Origin: Nematostella vectensis
Lineage: Eukaryota; Cnidaria; Anthozoa; Actiniaria; Edwardsiidae
Direction of reading: 5' to 3'
Assembly: GCF_932526225.1 (NCBI RefSeq)
Contig: NC_064034.1
Coordinates: 8,542,001 to 8,606,000 of the forward strand
DNA: 64,000 nucleotides
Part shown: one piece after another, positions 1 through 35,394 of the stretch
Position numbering within the stretch: position 1 is the stretch's first letter
Layout of the letters: each line of letters begins with the position of its first letter
Program-made: the position numbers and the translations under genes
The notes under the pieces: generated by a model
Told to the model about the DNA's origin: nothing
The model's input: only the letters and a program-made list of their open reading frames with translations
Databases searched by the model: none

Positions 1-23950
<23,950 letters not shown>

Positions 23951-26609
23951 GACTGCAAATGTTTTTCATAAGAAACTCTTTAAAAATTATCTAGAATCCA
24001 TTGACTCTTATTTTCTTACTCCTCTCAATACGATTTCTCTTTCACAGTGTAAAGGAATGTGTGAGTACTCCAAGTTGCGTTCCAGAGGGTCAAGCATGGG
24101 TGGTTGCTTAAGTAAGCTCAAGTTATCATTTAGTATATCTGCTGCCAATACGATACCAGAACTGCCAGTTCGTTTTTATTGTGCTGATTTATGGGTCCCA
24201 TTAACAGACTCAGAATGCTGCACGACTCTAATAGAACATAAGAACGATAATTACAATTCTCGAAGTTTCCGAAAAAACAAATCACAAATTTACTAGACTA
24301 GCCCGCAATCGAAATGTAGGTTAGTGATATCGCTGATAAATAAAAAGCGCATAAGGTAGAATGAAAACAAGACTGTACTATGAAACTTACTGTTAAAGGA
24401 AATATTATATTACAACTATCTGTTCCAAGAAGAAAGGAAAGGTGTTGTTGATAACTGATATGCCCCCTGCCAAGAAAATGTCAAAACAAATAATTATGTG
24501 AAGTACTACAACAAGAGGGCAAATATGCTGACTACCAAAAGGTCTAGGTTGGCATTGTGAAGTGGTAGTTTTATATTTATTTTGCCCCGTTCGCTGCAAA
24601 TGAAACTTCTCATCGTGTTTAATCGAACGCACATATCCCATACTGAAAAGTTAAATCCTTTATCAAAATATTGTTAAAAAGATTTCTAACTCGAGGTCCA
24701 CCCGGAAAGATAACGTTGTTCTAAAAAAGTGCTGCGTAAAAAAATATGTATCATTATAAATTGGTATGACGCACATGTAAAGTAATTATTCTAGAAACAA
24801 CCATCAACAGGCAAAAACATAGCAATTCGTCTATTTTTGGGGTTAAGCTAGTATCAGAATTCATAAAAAGTTTGAGATGTTTAAGGATTTTCGACGATAT
24901 GTGAGAGTTTTTACTAGACTTGAGGAAATGCGTTATAAATAGAAGAAGAAAAAAACAATCAAGTTGAAGAAAACACTAGATGCGCAGACTGCGCAGGCGT
25001 TGTGAAAACAGGGAGATTTCAAAAAATGATCTATTGAATTTAGATGTTGTAGGCCTCTCCAAGAAAGAGTTATTTCCACTCACGTTTCGAGCTTCAGCCT
25101 CTTTTTGAGATCTATACAGTTATGTTTTCAAGGACGCACACAACATAAAAACTTCTAGATCCTGTTTTGATTTATTGACGTCTTAAGAGCGGGTTAACCT
25201 AGTTCATCACATCGATGAGCATAAAACATAACGCTGATCGTTTCCAAATAACATTAGATGCTTTTGTGGTGGGTGGGTAAGTCTTTGCTCATTACATTCT
25301 CATTATATGACACTTTCATCCCCATGAATTAACCAATCGATCAACCGAAAAGGACAAATCCGATGAAACGATGATACCTGAAATCTCATCTTTTGAATTA
25401 ATTAGCTATCCAGTGCAACGGTACATCGCAGAAATATCTGTTGGATGTATATATTTAGGAACTCGTCTTCTTCTTTTCTTATTCGTTTAGTTTCTTGCGT
25501 CTAGAAACACCATTTGCTATTCAATATGGCAAAATGTGTATTCGTTTGCGCATCAGAAAACAAATACTCGTATTTAAAAAAAACGTTGCAAGTGCGGTGG
25601 GTGTAATGTAAAATGGCAGTTCTACATTAAAAGGTGCTAACTCACTAATGATTCGTAAGAATAAAGGTAATAAGAAACATCTGAACGATGCCACCTCCAT
25701 TCATTGATAGCCTTTGGATAATCGTACGATTAATAAATATTTTGTTCTGCATTATTTGTAAGAAATTTATTTATATCCATGGTACCTTTCGGGCGTAGAA
25801 ATGCAATTTGGCAGTTTGGATAATTTATGTGATATCATTAATGTTGATATCACTGATGTTGATATTAACTGATGTTATATAAACATTCAAGTAAAGAAAT
25901 TTAAAGACAGCGGCATGATATTACTATTATATAAATTTATAGTAAACTTTTATAGTAAAAAATCATACGCGCCAAAAGACAAACGTTTTAGACTATTATA
26001 CTATACTTATCATTAGCATACATTTTGTAAAATTCAGTTTACAAAAATAGTTAACTATAAACATATTTAAAAATTCGTACTGCTATTTTACTTCTGTTTT
26101 TCCGTTTGTGGGGGAGGGGTGAAATGAGGCCAGAAAAACATTTAGAGACATCCTAGAAGCGGCAGGTCAGTACCCAGGATTTTTCTTGGAGTTGGTGAGT
26201 TTGAATCTGAAAAGAAAAATTGCATTTTTTTATGCCATTGCAGTATCTCCGCGAGACGTTTATTATTGCATTTGGCTACGATAAAAGTTAGATTTCTTTA
26301 TAGTTTTTATAGATTTATAATATACCAGAGTGATCTGGTTATCTAATTCGCTTATGCTTTATAGTTTTGTCTGCAAATTGCACATATATTATAACTTACA
26401 ACCAGTCTGTGTGGTGTACATGAATAGTAAAATAATCAAATATTGCTGACAATTAGAAAATTTGTGGCTAAATCTTGGAATGCTCCACCAAAGGGATGTC
26501 AACTAAGATACCTTACTTTGCTTGTAATCCACTGTAAAACCTTTCAGCGTATTAACGGTAAAACATTTTATTTTTAACCCTGTAAAACATTTTTAATATT
26601 TTAAAATTT
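23951..26609. other. Region upstream of gene A, nothing recognised
   Basis: AT-rich sequence that should include the gene A promoter. A TTTGCAG acceptor-like sequence abuts the ATG exon, so transcription may start further upstream. No convincing gene or TATA arrangement is seen. Confidence 0.4.
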
Positions 26610-26815
26610 ATTCATTCATTCATTCATTTATTTATTGAATTTCCAACAGTTATACTGGTGTCGAAGGCACAACAGAAAAGGCTTGGCAACACAGGAGAAT
26701 AACTTCAACTCAATCAAGGCAGGAACCCAGAAAAAATCACCAGTTTGAGCCAGGATTCGAAACTTGGCCACAGCATTAAGAGGCCGACATGCTAGCACAC
26801 TGGCCACCCATGCTT
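26610..26815 (-). mobile_element. tRNA-derived SINE (candidate)
   Basis: On the minus strand a tRNA-like head reads TGGCCAGTGTGCTAGCAT (A-box-like) and then CGGCCTCTTAATGC, where CTCTTAA is the anticodon loop of tRNA-Lys(CUU). GTTTCGAATCC (B box) follows. After a unique body it ends in AATAAATAAATGAATGAATG, a simple tail typical of SINEs. The head is degenerate, so it is not a functional tRNA gene. Confidence 0.6.
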
Positions 26816-27900
26816 TCTTTAACTTTATGAACACAACCATTTCTAAGTTGCCAATACACACTGCCCTTCTGCCCCTCTACAAGGACATGACAACTTCATT
26901 ATAAAACACTGAGTAGCTTATGCCGGTATGTCCACCTCCACTTCTTTACTACGACTTTGAGACTGGGTCATACTACTACTATAAGAGCACAAGCCTACTA
27001 AGTTATGACTCAAATTTATAGTTGAGGCAATGCACCCTCCCTCTTCTCTGTGGGCATACTCCTGCTAGGTTAGAGTTTGCAGTCTATGAATGTGTGGACA
27101 ACATTTCTCAACATTTCCCTCATGACGGTGTGCGCATGGGTTATATCATACATTTTTTTTGTTTACGAACTTATGTGTGTAACTCCCCTTGCCCCTTCCA
27201 CAATTTAATTCATGTACATGTACATATCTACTTGGTCTATGCATACTTAAACAACATACATCTGATATCTGAGGGTAGCCACATGTCTTGGTGCTCTCTG
27301 GTGTTTTGTCTATTTCTTTTTGTTTACTTACTATTATCATCTTATCGTGTCAATCAGTCAACTGGACAATTTATGTTTTCGCCGAATTATCATAAACCCT
27401 CTTCCTTCTACTCACTCTCTATGTTAACATAGCAACCAAGTTGCCATGGTCTTTGAATGTGAGTTTCATATACAATACAGTTCGTAGTCTGTGCATGTGC
27501 AACACCCTTTTCTCAGCTCCCTCCCTCCTTTGCAGAACATGCCTTCTGGGTTATAAGACAAATTTTACATTCAGTTCATGTGTTAGATTGAGTAATCGCC
27601 AAAGCAAGAAATGTGGATTATTATCTCACATAATATATAGATTTAGGCACTGCCTAAAAGCGGAGCCAGCATTGAACACCTTTTGTGTTGACTGACCGAG
27701 GTATTTTTGGGGGATCTAGGATCCTGCTATTTACTGAGATTTATTTATTGTACCAACCAAATGGATCCAGGCCTTATTCAATAATTTAAATTATGCAGTA
27801 CATCAAAGTTAACAAACACAATTCCTGGTGTGAATATGGCTGTCAAAGTTGTCAAGAGTCTAATGGTAAATTCTTATGTCCCATCATAGAAGTTCCATTA
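26816..27900. other. Intergenic, nothing firm
   Basis: Open frames of 136 and 84 codons occur here on the plus strand (27022-27432, 27441-27695). They show no family resemblance, flanking splice structure or codon bias that I can support. Confidence 0.4.
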
Positions 27901-27904
27901 TGAA

Positions 27905-29235
27905 TATCTTTTTTTTAATAAAAACAATACTCCCACAAGCTTTGCCCTTGTGCAGAAAATGTCATGGATGTAACAGCATTCCAAAGATTGAAAATAATAT
28001 ATTTAGACTGTTTAGATGCCATACTGTGATTTTTATGTGTTGATTTAGTGGCGATTATCTCCTTTATTGGACCGAATATTCAGAAAAATGTCTGGAAATT
28101 AAAATCCAAAAATATATCTTCTTTCATGCATTACATATTGGTGCACCCCACTTTACCATATAGTGGCATTGTTGTTGGTGGCCTACTCCCAAATGAATGC
28201 AAAGAAGAAAAAACAGATTGAAAATGCTAACTTCTAATTTCAAACCAAACCCTTTCATTGATCTATGTTTGGGGTAGAGAGGAATCAAAGAATATCAATT
28301 GACTAAAAAATAATCGACGGGAGAGGAGATATAAAATGAATTGACTCAACTTGAAAGGTTTGGTGAAAAAAATATAACAGTAATGAAAATAATTTGATTG
28401 AGCATTTCTTGACATTTCCCCTTTCCCGTTATCTTAGCTTGGATAGCAAAGACATGGCCTCTTAGGCCTGTGGTGGTGAAAGGGTTATGTGAACAGAATT
28501 CTATTATTGAAAAAGAACAAGGTTGTTGCTAGTGTTATAAAGTTTAAATATCTTGCCCTAAAAAACCCTTCTCCTTAATAAAAGTTCATTAATGTACATT
28601 TGTAAAGCTACATTCTGACAAGCTTTGTTCTTGCGAAAAACAATGGATGAAACAGGATTTCAAAGATGGAATATAGTGTCAGACACAATTTTAAATAAGA
28701 TGCAATGCTGAAGATTTAATGTACCATTTTAAGTGGTGATTTTCCATCCCCATGGGAATTAATATCTACAAATATACATCCAGTAATGCATTATATTTTA
28801 GTGTTTTGAGAAACCCTGGATCTAACTATTCAAATGAAATAAATCTAAACATCTAAAATAAACGTAATGGGAAAGAGACTTGGAAAGAAAATCCTAAAAA
28901 GAAAATATAAGTGAAAGTAATAAATGAAAATTTCTAATTTAAAAATCAAATCTGTTCATTAATTTATTTTTGGTGTAGAGGGGAAATAGCAAAGAGCATC
29001 AATTGCATAAAAATAGTCAACAGGGAGAAGAAAAAGGAAGAAATATGACTCTTCCTTAAATGTTTGAAAAGAAAATATAATAACAATGTGATAATTATAT
29101 TCAGTACTTTTCTAAAATATCCCCTTTCCCATTATCTTTAGGTTGATAGAAAACTGTTTTCTTTACAGATTTATTATTTAAAAAGCAAAAGTTTGTTTTT
29201 AGTTTTATATTATATAAGTATCTTGTTCTAAAAAA
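27905..29235. repeat. Old diverged tandem duplication, unit about 670 bp
   Basis: Unit 1 (about 27905-28570) and unit 2 (about 28575-29235) share ordered blocks: CAAGCTTTG.CCTTG, ATGGATG.AACAG.ATT.CAAAGAT, GTGGTGATTTTC-like, CTTCTAATTT-like, GGTGTAGAG, CCCCTTTCCC.TTATCTT and TATCTTG..CTAAAAAA. Neither unit has a long reading frame. Confidence 0.65.
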
Positions 29236-29273
29236 AACCTATGAGTGTGTAGTGCTGAATCACATAGTAATGA

Positions 29274-29477
29274 ACTAGTCATTTGTGCCCCCTCCCTTAT
29301 GGTCCTGCAGAAGTCAGGGGTTAATGTGGGGTTTTAGACCACTTTTTAACCAGAATATGTCAAGAGGGGTGGTGGTATTGACTGTTTTTGACTCTTAACT
29401 TGAAAACAGGCTTTTATTAAAGTTTAATCCCCCACCCTTCCCTGGGACCATGGGTGTGGGGGTATCAAATGACTAGT
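29274..29477. mobile_element. Foldback element, about 204 bp
   Basis: ACTAGTCATTTG at the left is an exact inverted copy of the right end. The arms continue with interrupted similarity (CCCCC.CCC...ATGGTCC...GGGG.TTAA). No coding content. Confidence 0.7.
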
Positions 29478-29479
29478 GA

Positions 29480-31680
29480 ATAAGAACATCCTACTGTTCT
29501 CTTAAAGACATGATTTTTAATTCTCATGTCTTTCAGTCTTTAGCATTCATCTTGGCCCTCAGGTAGTTCCTGGTTCATAAAAGAGTGAAAACAATTATTT
29601 ATTATTTCTTTCAAAACAATCTTTTTATCAATCAATTTATAATCTAACTAATTTTCCACAACTATTTGAAAAAAAATAAACACATGAGATGCAAGATGCA
29701 GACAATAACAACAATACATATTGAAAATAGGGGTTTTTTTATCCTCGGTAAGGAATATTTTTCTTGTAAGTTTAAAAAGCTGCTGTATCTTCTAAGGATA
29801 TGTATCTTCTTAGGACTAAGAGCACAGTATATAAAGACAAGAACGGTCTTCTTTAGCAGTATTTGGCAAATGCAACACGATATTGGTTAGCCTTTATGAA
29901 ATATCACAACACAATCAATCTGCCCTGAAGAAGTCTTATTAAAGACGAATTCCAGTTTTTGTTGTATTGTATTTTATTCAACACAATCAAGAATATAGAT
30001 AAAACGAAAAATGTCAAACAAAACCTGTTATGCTCAAATAATTTGATTACTAAGTTAAGTACTCGCATTCTCAAAGCATACAAAAAGGACAACAAAAAGC
30101 CTAATAACTGTCATATCCTCAATAGACAATACAAATCGTCGTCCGAAACTCACCTTGCATTGTTTTTGTGGTCGCTTTCTTGTGGTTCTGTTCGCTTTTT
30201 AATGTGAACTGTTACTTGCTTAAATTTACTAGCTAAAACCAAATAAATCTTGGCGTGAATGAATGTTAGTAGATCTCCTCTAGTTGACTTTATCCTTAAG
30301 TCACAAAATTTGAGGCAAAATAAATAATCATCGCAAAATCGACAAGAACTTTTTCCCTTGCTCCGTGCTTCTATTTATATTTAGTCGCCATTTCGGGGCC
30401 GAGTGGGGCCTGGGAGTCGCGCGGCTGACTGACTGGCTGGCTGGCTGGCTGGCGAGTGACACCACAGGGTACCCGCGCGATGACCACAAAAACCAAGTCG
30501 CATACCTATACCATATTTCTATGCCTATGGGGCTACGCAGCTCCGCTATAACTGTATTTAGTAAAATGCACTCACATACAATATCATGATTTCTATGGAA
30601 CCTGATTGGTTTGTTACTCACTATCTAGGCAACCTAAGGCAATAACAAAGTATGGATGTAGATTTTTAATGCTATCACATTGAACCCTGGCTATTTTATA
30701 GCTGACTTTTCACACTCACTTACTCACTCACTATCCATTTAACGTCAGAGTCCACCTATTGGCAGGTGCAGAATTTTTTTACACAAAAGAAAAAAAAAGC
30801 CAAAAAACAGATACCCCCACTAATATTTTAAGTTTTTTAAAGCTTGTTAAAGTGAAGTTTCCAACAGACCTTTGTGGTCCTATCTACTCCTATCCCTCAT
30901 TGTGATTATAATGTTAGCAAGTTGATGGTTGCTTGTATCTTTCATAAAACATACAGCTATTTGCATATAAGGAGAGTGCCCTAGAACATTAATAGATCTA
31001 CATACTGCAGCATGATTCAGTCCTGTGCTTACAGATGGATTCATGGGAAATTTAACTTGTTGGCTTTCACTGGAAGGGGATTTTTTTTTAATGAATCACC
31101 AATACTCTCCTAAATGCTATCTTTTCTGGAACCAATTGATTCTATAATTGTTTTCACTTGTATTCTGGGTCTGCATGACCTGGAATTGATTTATTTGGCT
31201 TTTGGTAGAAAAGATTTTATAAGAATCTCTCCAACTGAAGAGGTGAGTTCCGTGTTCAACTTGTGCCCATGTGCAAGGGTATATCATATGCTTTGCAATA
31301 TTATTGCTGTATTGATGGCCTGATGTGTTATGGGTTTCAGAAGCTTTCAAGGAGTGAGCATTGTGTTTAGAGGTCATGGAAATGGATATGGAGTATCAGC
31401 CTTTTTTTGGTGTTTTGTTAATACGGTGAATTCTGCTGTTCTTCCAAGTCCAATTTAAATTTTGTCTAAGAACCCAATCTATTTTTGGCTGTAGAGTATG
31501 TAGTTGCTATCACATTGGTTATGGATGTAGGACAATAGGTTAAGAGTGATATATTTGGGTTTTATTGTTTGCAGAATAATTCATGGTTAAAAGCTTCATG
31601 GTAAAAAATTAGCTTTAATTGAAACTCATGCTATTTTTATTTTGGTCAGTCGAATGTCAAGTAGTTACTAATAAATATTT
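29480..31680. other. Intergenic, simple repeats only
   Basis: Contains a short GGCT/GACT microsatellite (about 30421-30455) and a CTGAAGAAGTCTTATTAAAG segment (about 29923) that resembles the ends of some retroelements. There is no gene I can support. Confidence 0.4.
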
Positions 31681-31683
31681 CAC

Positions 31684-31844
31684 AGCCTAGTCCCAGGCGT
31701 TCTTACCGGGTTTCCTGTGCTCAGAGATAAACCGTGAGGTAGCCTGGGGGCTGGGACGAGCTGGTTTCCTGTGATGTCACAACTCTTACCATCCACAGGG
31801 AACCCAACCACAGGAAACCCGATGAGAACACCTGGGACTAGGCT
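31684..31844. mobile_element. Foldback element with AGCCTAGTCCCAGG ends
   Basis: AGCCTAGTCCCAGGCGTTCT at the left and the reverse complement of the right end (AGCCTAGTCCCAGGTGTTCT) match. Both continue into CGGGTTTCCTGTG. About 161 bp with a self-complementary middle. Confidence 0.85.
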
Positions 31845-32024
31845 GAATATTTCACATGCCAGCATGCATTTGCTAGGCATGCATTTATAACCCTTTCCCC
31901 TCTATAACAATATGAGTACATGCCTCAATAATAATAATTAGTGCAGTTTATGTAAGCATCAGTCCTGATTTCAAACTGACAGAGACAGTTCTAAAAACCA
32001 ATTTGCTGAGAATAAATAACTCAT

Positions 32025-32380
32025 GGGGATGGTCATCAGCAAAATCAATTTTAATCATAAGGGATAGCACTCTAGGTGAGGTGAACTACAACTCTTTCCC
32101 CCTAATCGATAGCACATTAGTGTAGCTTAATCAATTTCTAACGCTATTTAAGCTAAAAACAAGTTATAAACGTTAAAACAAACACATTTTCAGTTTTCCT
32201 GAACACATCTCTTATCTGACTACATTTAGGTTGTCACAATAAGGATAAAAAACATTATTGTGAGACCCCTAAGGCGGGATAGCAGAAGCGGAAATCTTGA
32301 ACACCCCGTAAAGGATAGCCGTTAGTAGAATTTTCACCCTAAAAAGATGTGGAGAGTCCCTCCGCGGGGGGGATAAATGT
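32025..32380. repeat. Dispersed repeat, copy 2
   Basis: Shares with 8341-8710 the opening GGG.TGGTCA.C.GCAAAAT, repeated GGGATAGCA motifs, GATAGCAGAAGCGGAAA and the closing GGAGAGTCCCTCCGCGGGGG. Confidence 0.65.
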
Positions 32381-33205
32381 TAAAATAAAATAAAAAGAAT
32401 CATACCTTCAAATCAGAGTTCACGAAGATACCATGAAGACTTTAAAGTCTCGTCTTACTCTAAGTAAAACAAAGCATTCCATGTCTTAATGAATTTGGGT
32501 AGGTAAAGTTTATAAGTAAACTTCGTCCTCGTGTCCTAGGACTCCTATAAAAGCTTATTTTTTTTAGCGGAGAATTTACAGACAGTGAATGCAATGGAAA
32601 CAACGCGATTATTTATCAAGAAAGAATGCTTACCTATATCTCCTTACGGTATCCATAGCTTAACCCCTTCTTCCTAGACCATCCCAAAGGGAGAAAAGGA
32701 AAGGCTTCTTGGCTTCTCAATCTCTCTCTCCACTTCTCTCTTTCTGGTTCGCGCATTTTTTTCAAAATTACATCCGGGACACCGAAACGACCCTAAGCCC
32801 GCGTTTTCAAAATAGTCCATGTAGTTTGACCCGGAATACATAGCAACAGTAGCTATCTCTTCAAAAACCTTTTAGGTTTGATGTACTCATGAACATATTA
32901 AAAGTCCCAAAGAATCCAAGCACGGCAACAACCTGAAATTTAGGAAAACGTGAAAGAGCTAATTTCCTGCAGCATGGAAACGAGGCTGAAACCGGAAGTG
33001 CTATTTTCCTTGCATTCTTGCTAGCGTAAGGGAAAGTAAAAATAAAAATGATTCAACACAAGTTGCTTGATCCTGTAAGTGATTTATTTTCCCATTAACG
33101 GCTCTTTGTGTAACTGTTTTAAAAGGGAGCCAAAAATAATTGCTATTCTTGTCGCGCGAATAACACTGCAGCGCTGTATCTGTCGTTCACATCCGCTTTA
33201 ATCCA
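32381..33205. other. Intergenic, nothing recognised
   Basis: No reading frame, inverted repeat or RNA-like fold that I can support. Confidence 0.4.
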
Positions 33206-33870
33206 TCGGCTAATTAGTTATCATCGTCGCTATCCTCGGGCTGCTTGCTGATGTTAGTGCATGCGCTACCGCGGCACTGGCCGCAAGCCGGTGAGCAGTG
33301 AATGAGTGAAGACCGTGCTTCCGGCAACTACAACGTGCAGTAGAGCAATCACTCCCACAGTTGCACCTAATCATCTTCAGCAAATCCTGGGATGTCTGTT
33401 GTAGATCTGTTAGCATGGTGAGTACCTGGCCGTTCGTCAGTTTCCAACTCCAATCCTCGATCGACATTCCCAATTCTTTGCACTGCCACTGCTTCAATCA
33501 CCTCTGCTTGGCCCACTGCTTGGCCACTGCGTAGAGTCGGTACAAGAGGCTGTCCAGACGTTCTCCTTGTTTTCCACCATAGAGTGCCACAGCGCATTCT
33601 CTCCTGCTATCGACACCTCAGCCAGACACATCCTTGTCAAATCCTTTAGTTTGGCTTTAAAAGTAAGGCGATTCAATACTTCTTGAACACGGCGTGGATT
33701 TCCCTCCCGATGCCGAAAGGTCGAGACGTGGTGTCGCAACCTTAAAATGCATGAAGGAAAAGTTTGTCTCTACATATCTCCCGACCAAGCTCTGCAGGCC
33801 CCCCAATACGGCCAAAGGTCCACTTTCGGTTCTCAATAGACGTGCGCTATTTGTAGACAAACTATAAAGC
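33200..33870 (-). pseudogene. Frameshifted relic of a gene with a Cys-rich C-terminal tail
   Basis: The best-preserved part reads ELGMSIEDWSWKLTNGQVL, then LLKMIRCNCGSDCSTARCSC and RKHGLH. An apparent 8-base tandem duplication (TCATTCAC/TTCACTCA) then breaks the frame. The next frame continues CSPACGQCRGSACTNISKQP and stops. Upstream parts lie in yet other frames (for example KDLTRMCLAEVSIAGENALW). Tails of this R-C-N-C...C-R-C-S-C-R-K-x-G type recur in many copies in invertebrate genomes, so this is probably a mobile-element or multicopy-gene relic; the exact family is not certain. No introns are visible. Confidence 0.65.
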
Positions 33871-33959
33871 ATAGATCACTCTGGTATGTACCTAAATCCG
33901 ACAATAAACGTCCCGTGGAGCTACTGCAAAGGCATAAAAAAAACCGTTTTGTTTTTTGA

Positions 33960-34000
33960 GGGGGTGGCCCCCTCCCCCCCCCCCCCCCCCCCCCCGCAAA
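33960..34000. repeat. Poly-C tract
   Basis: A run of more than 25 C after CCCCTCC. A second C run lies at about 34508-34523. Confidence 0.9.
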
Positions 34001-34992
34001 AAATTAGGACCACTTTTTCGGATTTTGCAAAAAATACTGGGTACGGGCCTGCTCTGCCCTCACGTGTCTCATGCTCCACACTTTACTTCCACTCGAATTG
34101 CTTTTGTGCTCAGGCCGGAAGTATAAGTCATGGCGGTGTCTGTTTGGGTGTGATAGCACAGCAAGACGAGTAGATCTGTGTCGTCCCCTACAAGTGTGGA
34201 TTGGGGTTGGAAACTGACGAACCAGTGTGGCTGCATAATTGACGGCCAGATTCTACGGCTCTTTTGACGATTCTGCGTCGTCCTCCGCTTGTAAAGGTAC
34301 TACATCCAGCTTCTGAAAGGTAACGCCGTGATACTGAATATGATATTTTCTTCTAGAAACCGCGCGTATTTGTTACATTTTTATTTTCAACATTTATAAC
34401 AGAATACTTCTAACACGGTTCAATAGTATTTTCATACTATTCCTACATTGCATGTTGAGAAAAATGTACCAAACAGTAGCGGATCTAGAGGGAGGGTTTA
34501 CGAGGGTCCCCCCCCCCCCCCCCTTTGTGATGCAAGAAAGCCATATGTACCAAAAAAATACCCCCTACCCCTTTTTCACTGAGCCAGCCCCCCCTCCTCC
34601 CCATTAGTGAAAGGCCCTGCTAAACATCTTCTGGCGGTGGAACTTCTGGTGGTGACAACAATAACAATGAAAATGACAATTGACCATTACCATGCCATGA
34701 AAATGACGGTTACAGTGGCAATAATATATATACACCTATTTCAACTAACGTTGCCAGTGCAAATGGAGAATGACAATTGGCAAATGGCAGTTTTAAGACC
34801 AATCACTGCTTATGGGTATAATTGTTTGTAGGAATAAAAATGATGAGTAATTTAATCGTGGAAATTATCCACATTTTCCTATATTCAGTAGAAATTTGAC
34901 AAGTTCCATGGTATTTTTTAAAAGATTAGCTAACATTTGACAACGCCATTTGCCGTTTGCACTGACAAAGTTTATTGAAATAGGTGTATGTA
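34001..34992. other. Intergenic, nothing firm
   Basis: Only a C tract and loosely repeated AATGACAATT/ATGAAAATGAC phrases at about 34655-34780. Confidence 0.4.
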
Positions 34993-35150
34993 TTTAGTAT
35001 ATATCCACTCACATACTATCACGAATCTCCCGTATTGAGCCATAGATAGCGAGTAGCGAAAAAGCCGGCGTTTTCACGTTATTTATTACTGAGAATTATC
35101 AAAATCGTTATTTATTTGAAGGTAGTATGCGTGAGTGGATTTATACTAAA
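34993..35150. mobile_element. MITE, about 158 bp
   Basis: TTTAGTATATATCCACTCAC at the left and the reverse complement of the right end (TTTAGTATAAATCCACTCAC) match, then CATACTA. A relative of one end occurs at 21966. Confidence 0.8.
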
Positions 35151-35157
35151 ACAATTA

Positions 35158-35282
35158 GGGCGCGTTTTTTTCCCTATCATTCTGGAATGGGAATGGTGGG
35201 TAGAGAATGTTCAGAATTGGAACGCGCGATTTTTTTATTCTAATCATTCTCATTCCGGAATCACGACTAAAAAAGCGCGCCC
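35158..35282. mobile_element. Harbinger-like MITE with TTA target duplication
   Basis: GGGCGCGTTTTTTT at the left and the inverted right end GGGCGCGCTTTTTTA match, and the arms continue with ATTC.GGAATG.GAATG. TTA lies directly outside both ends (35155-35157 and 35283-35285), the target duplication expected of PIF/Harbinger elements. Confidence 0.7.
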
Positions 35283-35285
35283 TTA

Positions 35286-35376
35286 ACTACTCGTTTTCTA
35301 TGAGTCAAAATGAGTCAATAGGTGCTACGCGCCTCGTTGATTATCTATTGACTAATAGAAAACCCGAACTCGTAGT
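35286..35376. mobile_element. Short inverted-repeat element
   Basis: ACTACTCGTTTTCTATGAGTCAA at the left pairs with the inverted right end ACTACGAGTTCGGGTTTTCT followed by ATTAGTCAATAG. The same end sequence appears at about 22295-22320. Confidence 0.6.
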
Positions 35377-35394
35377 CTAATTGTGATATAATGT

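Noticed and set aside
26752-26812. A functional tRNA-Lys gene
   Set aside because: Box-like motifs and the anticodon loop are present, but the stems do not pair properly and an AATG-repeat tail follows, which fits a SINE better.
27022-27432. 136-codon plus-strand frame
   Set aside because: No recognisable domain, AT-rich codons and no supporting splice structure; likely chance in intergenic DNA.
29920-29960. End of a retroelement (CTGAAGAAGTC...AAAGACGAA)
   Set aside because: Only a short phrase resembles such ends; no reverse transcriptase or other element sequence is found nearby.
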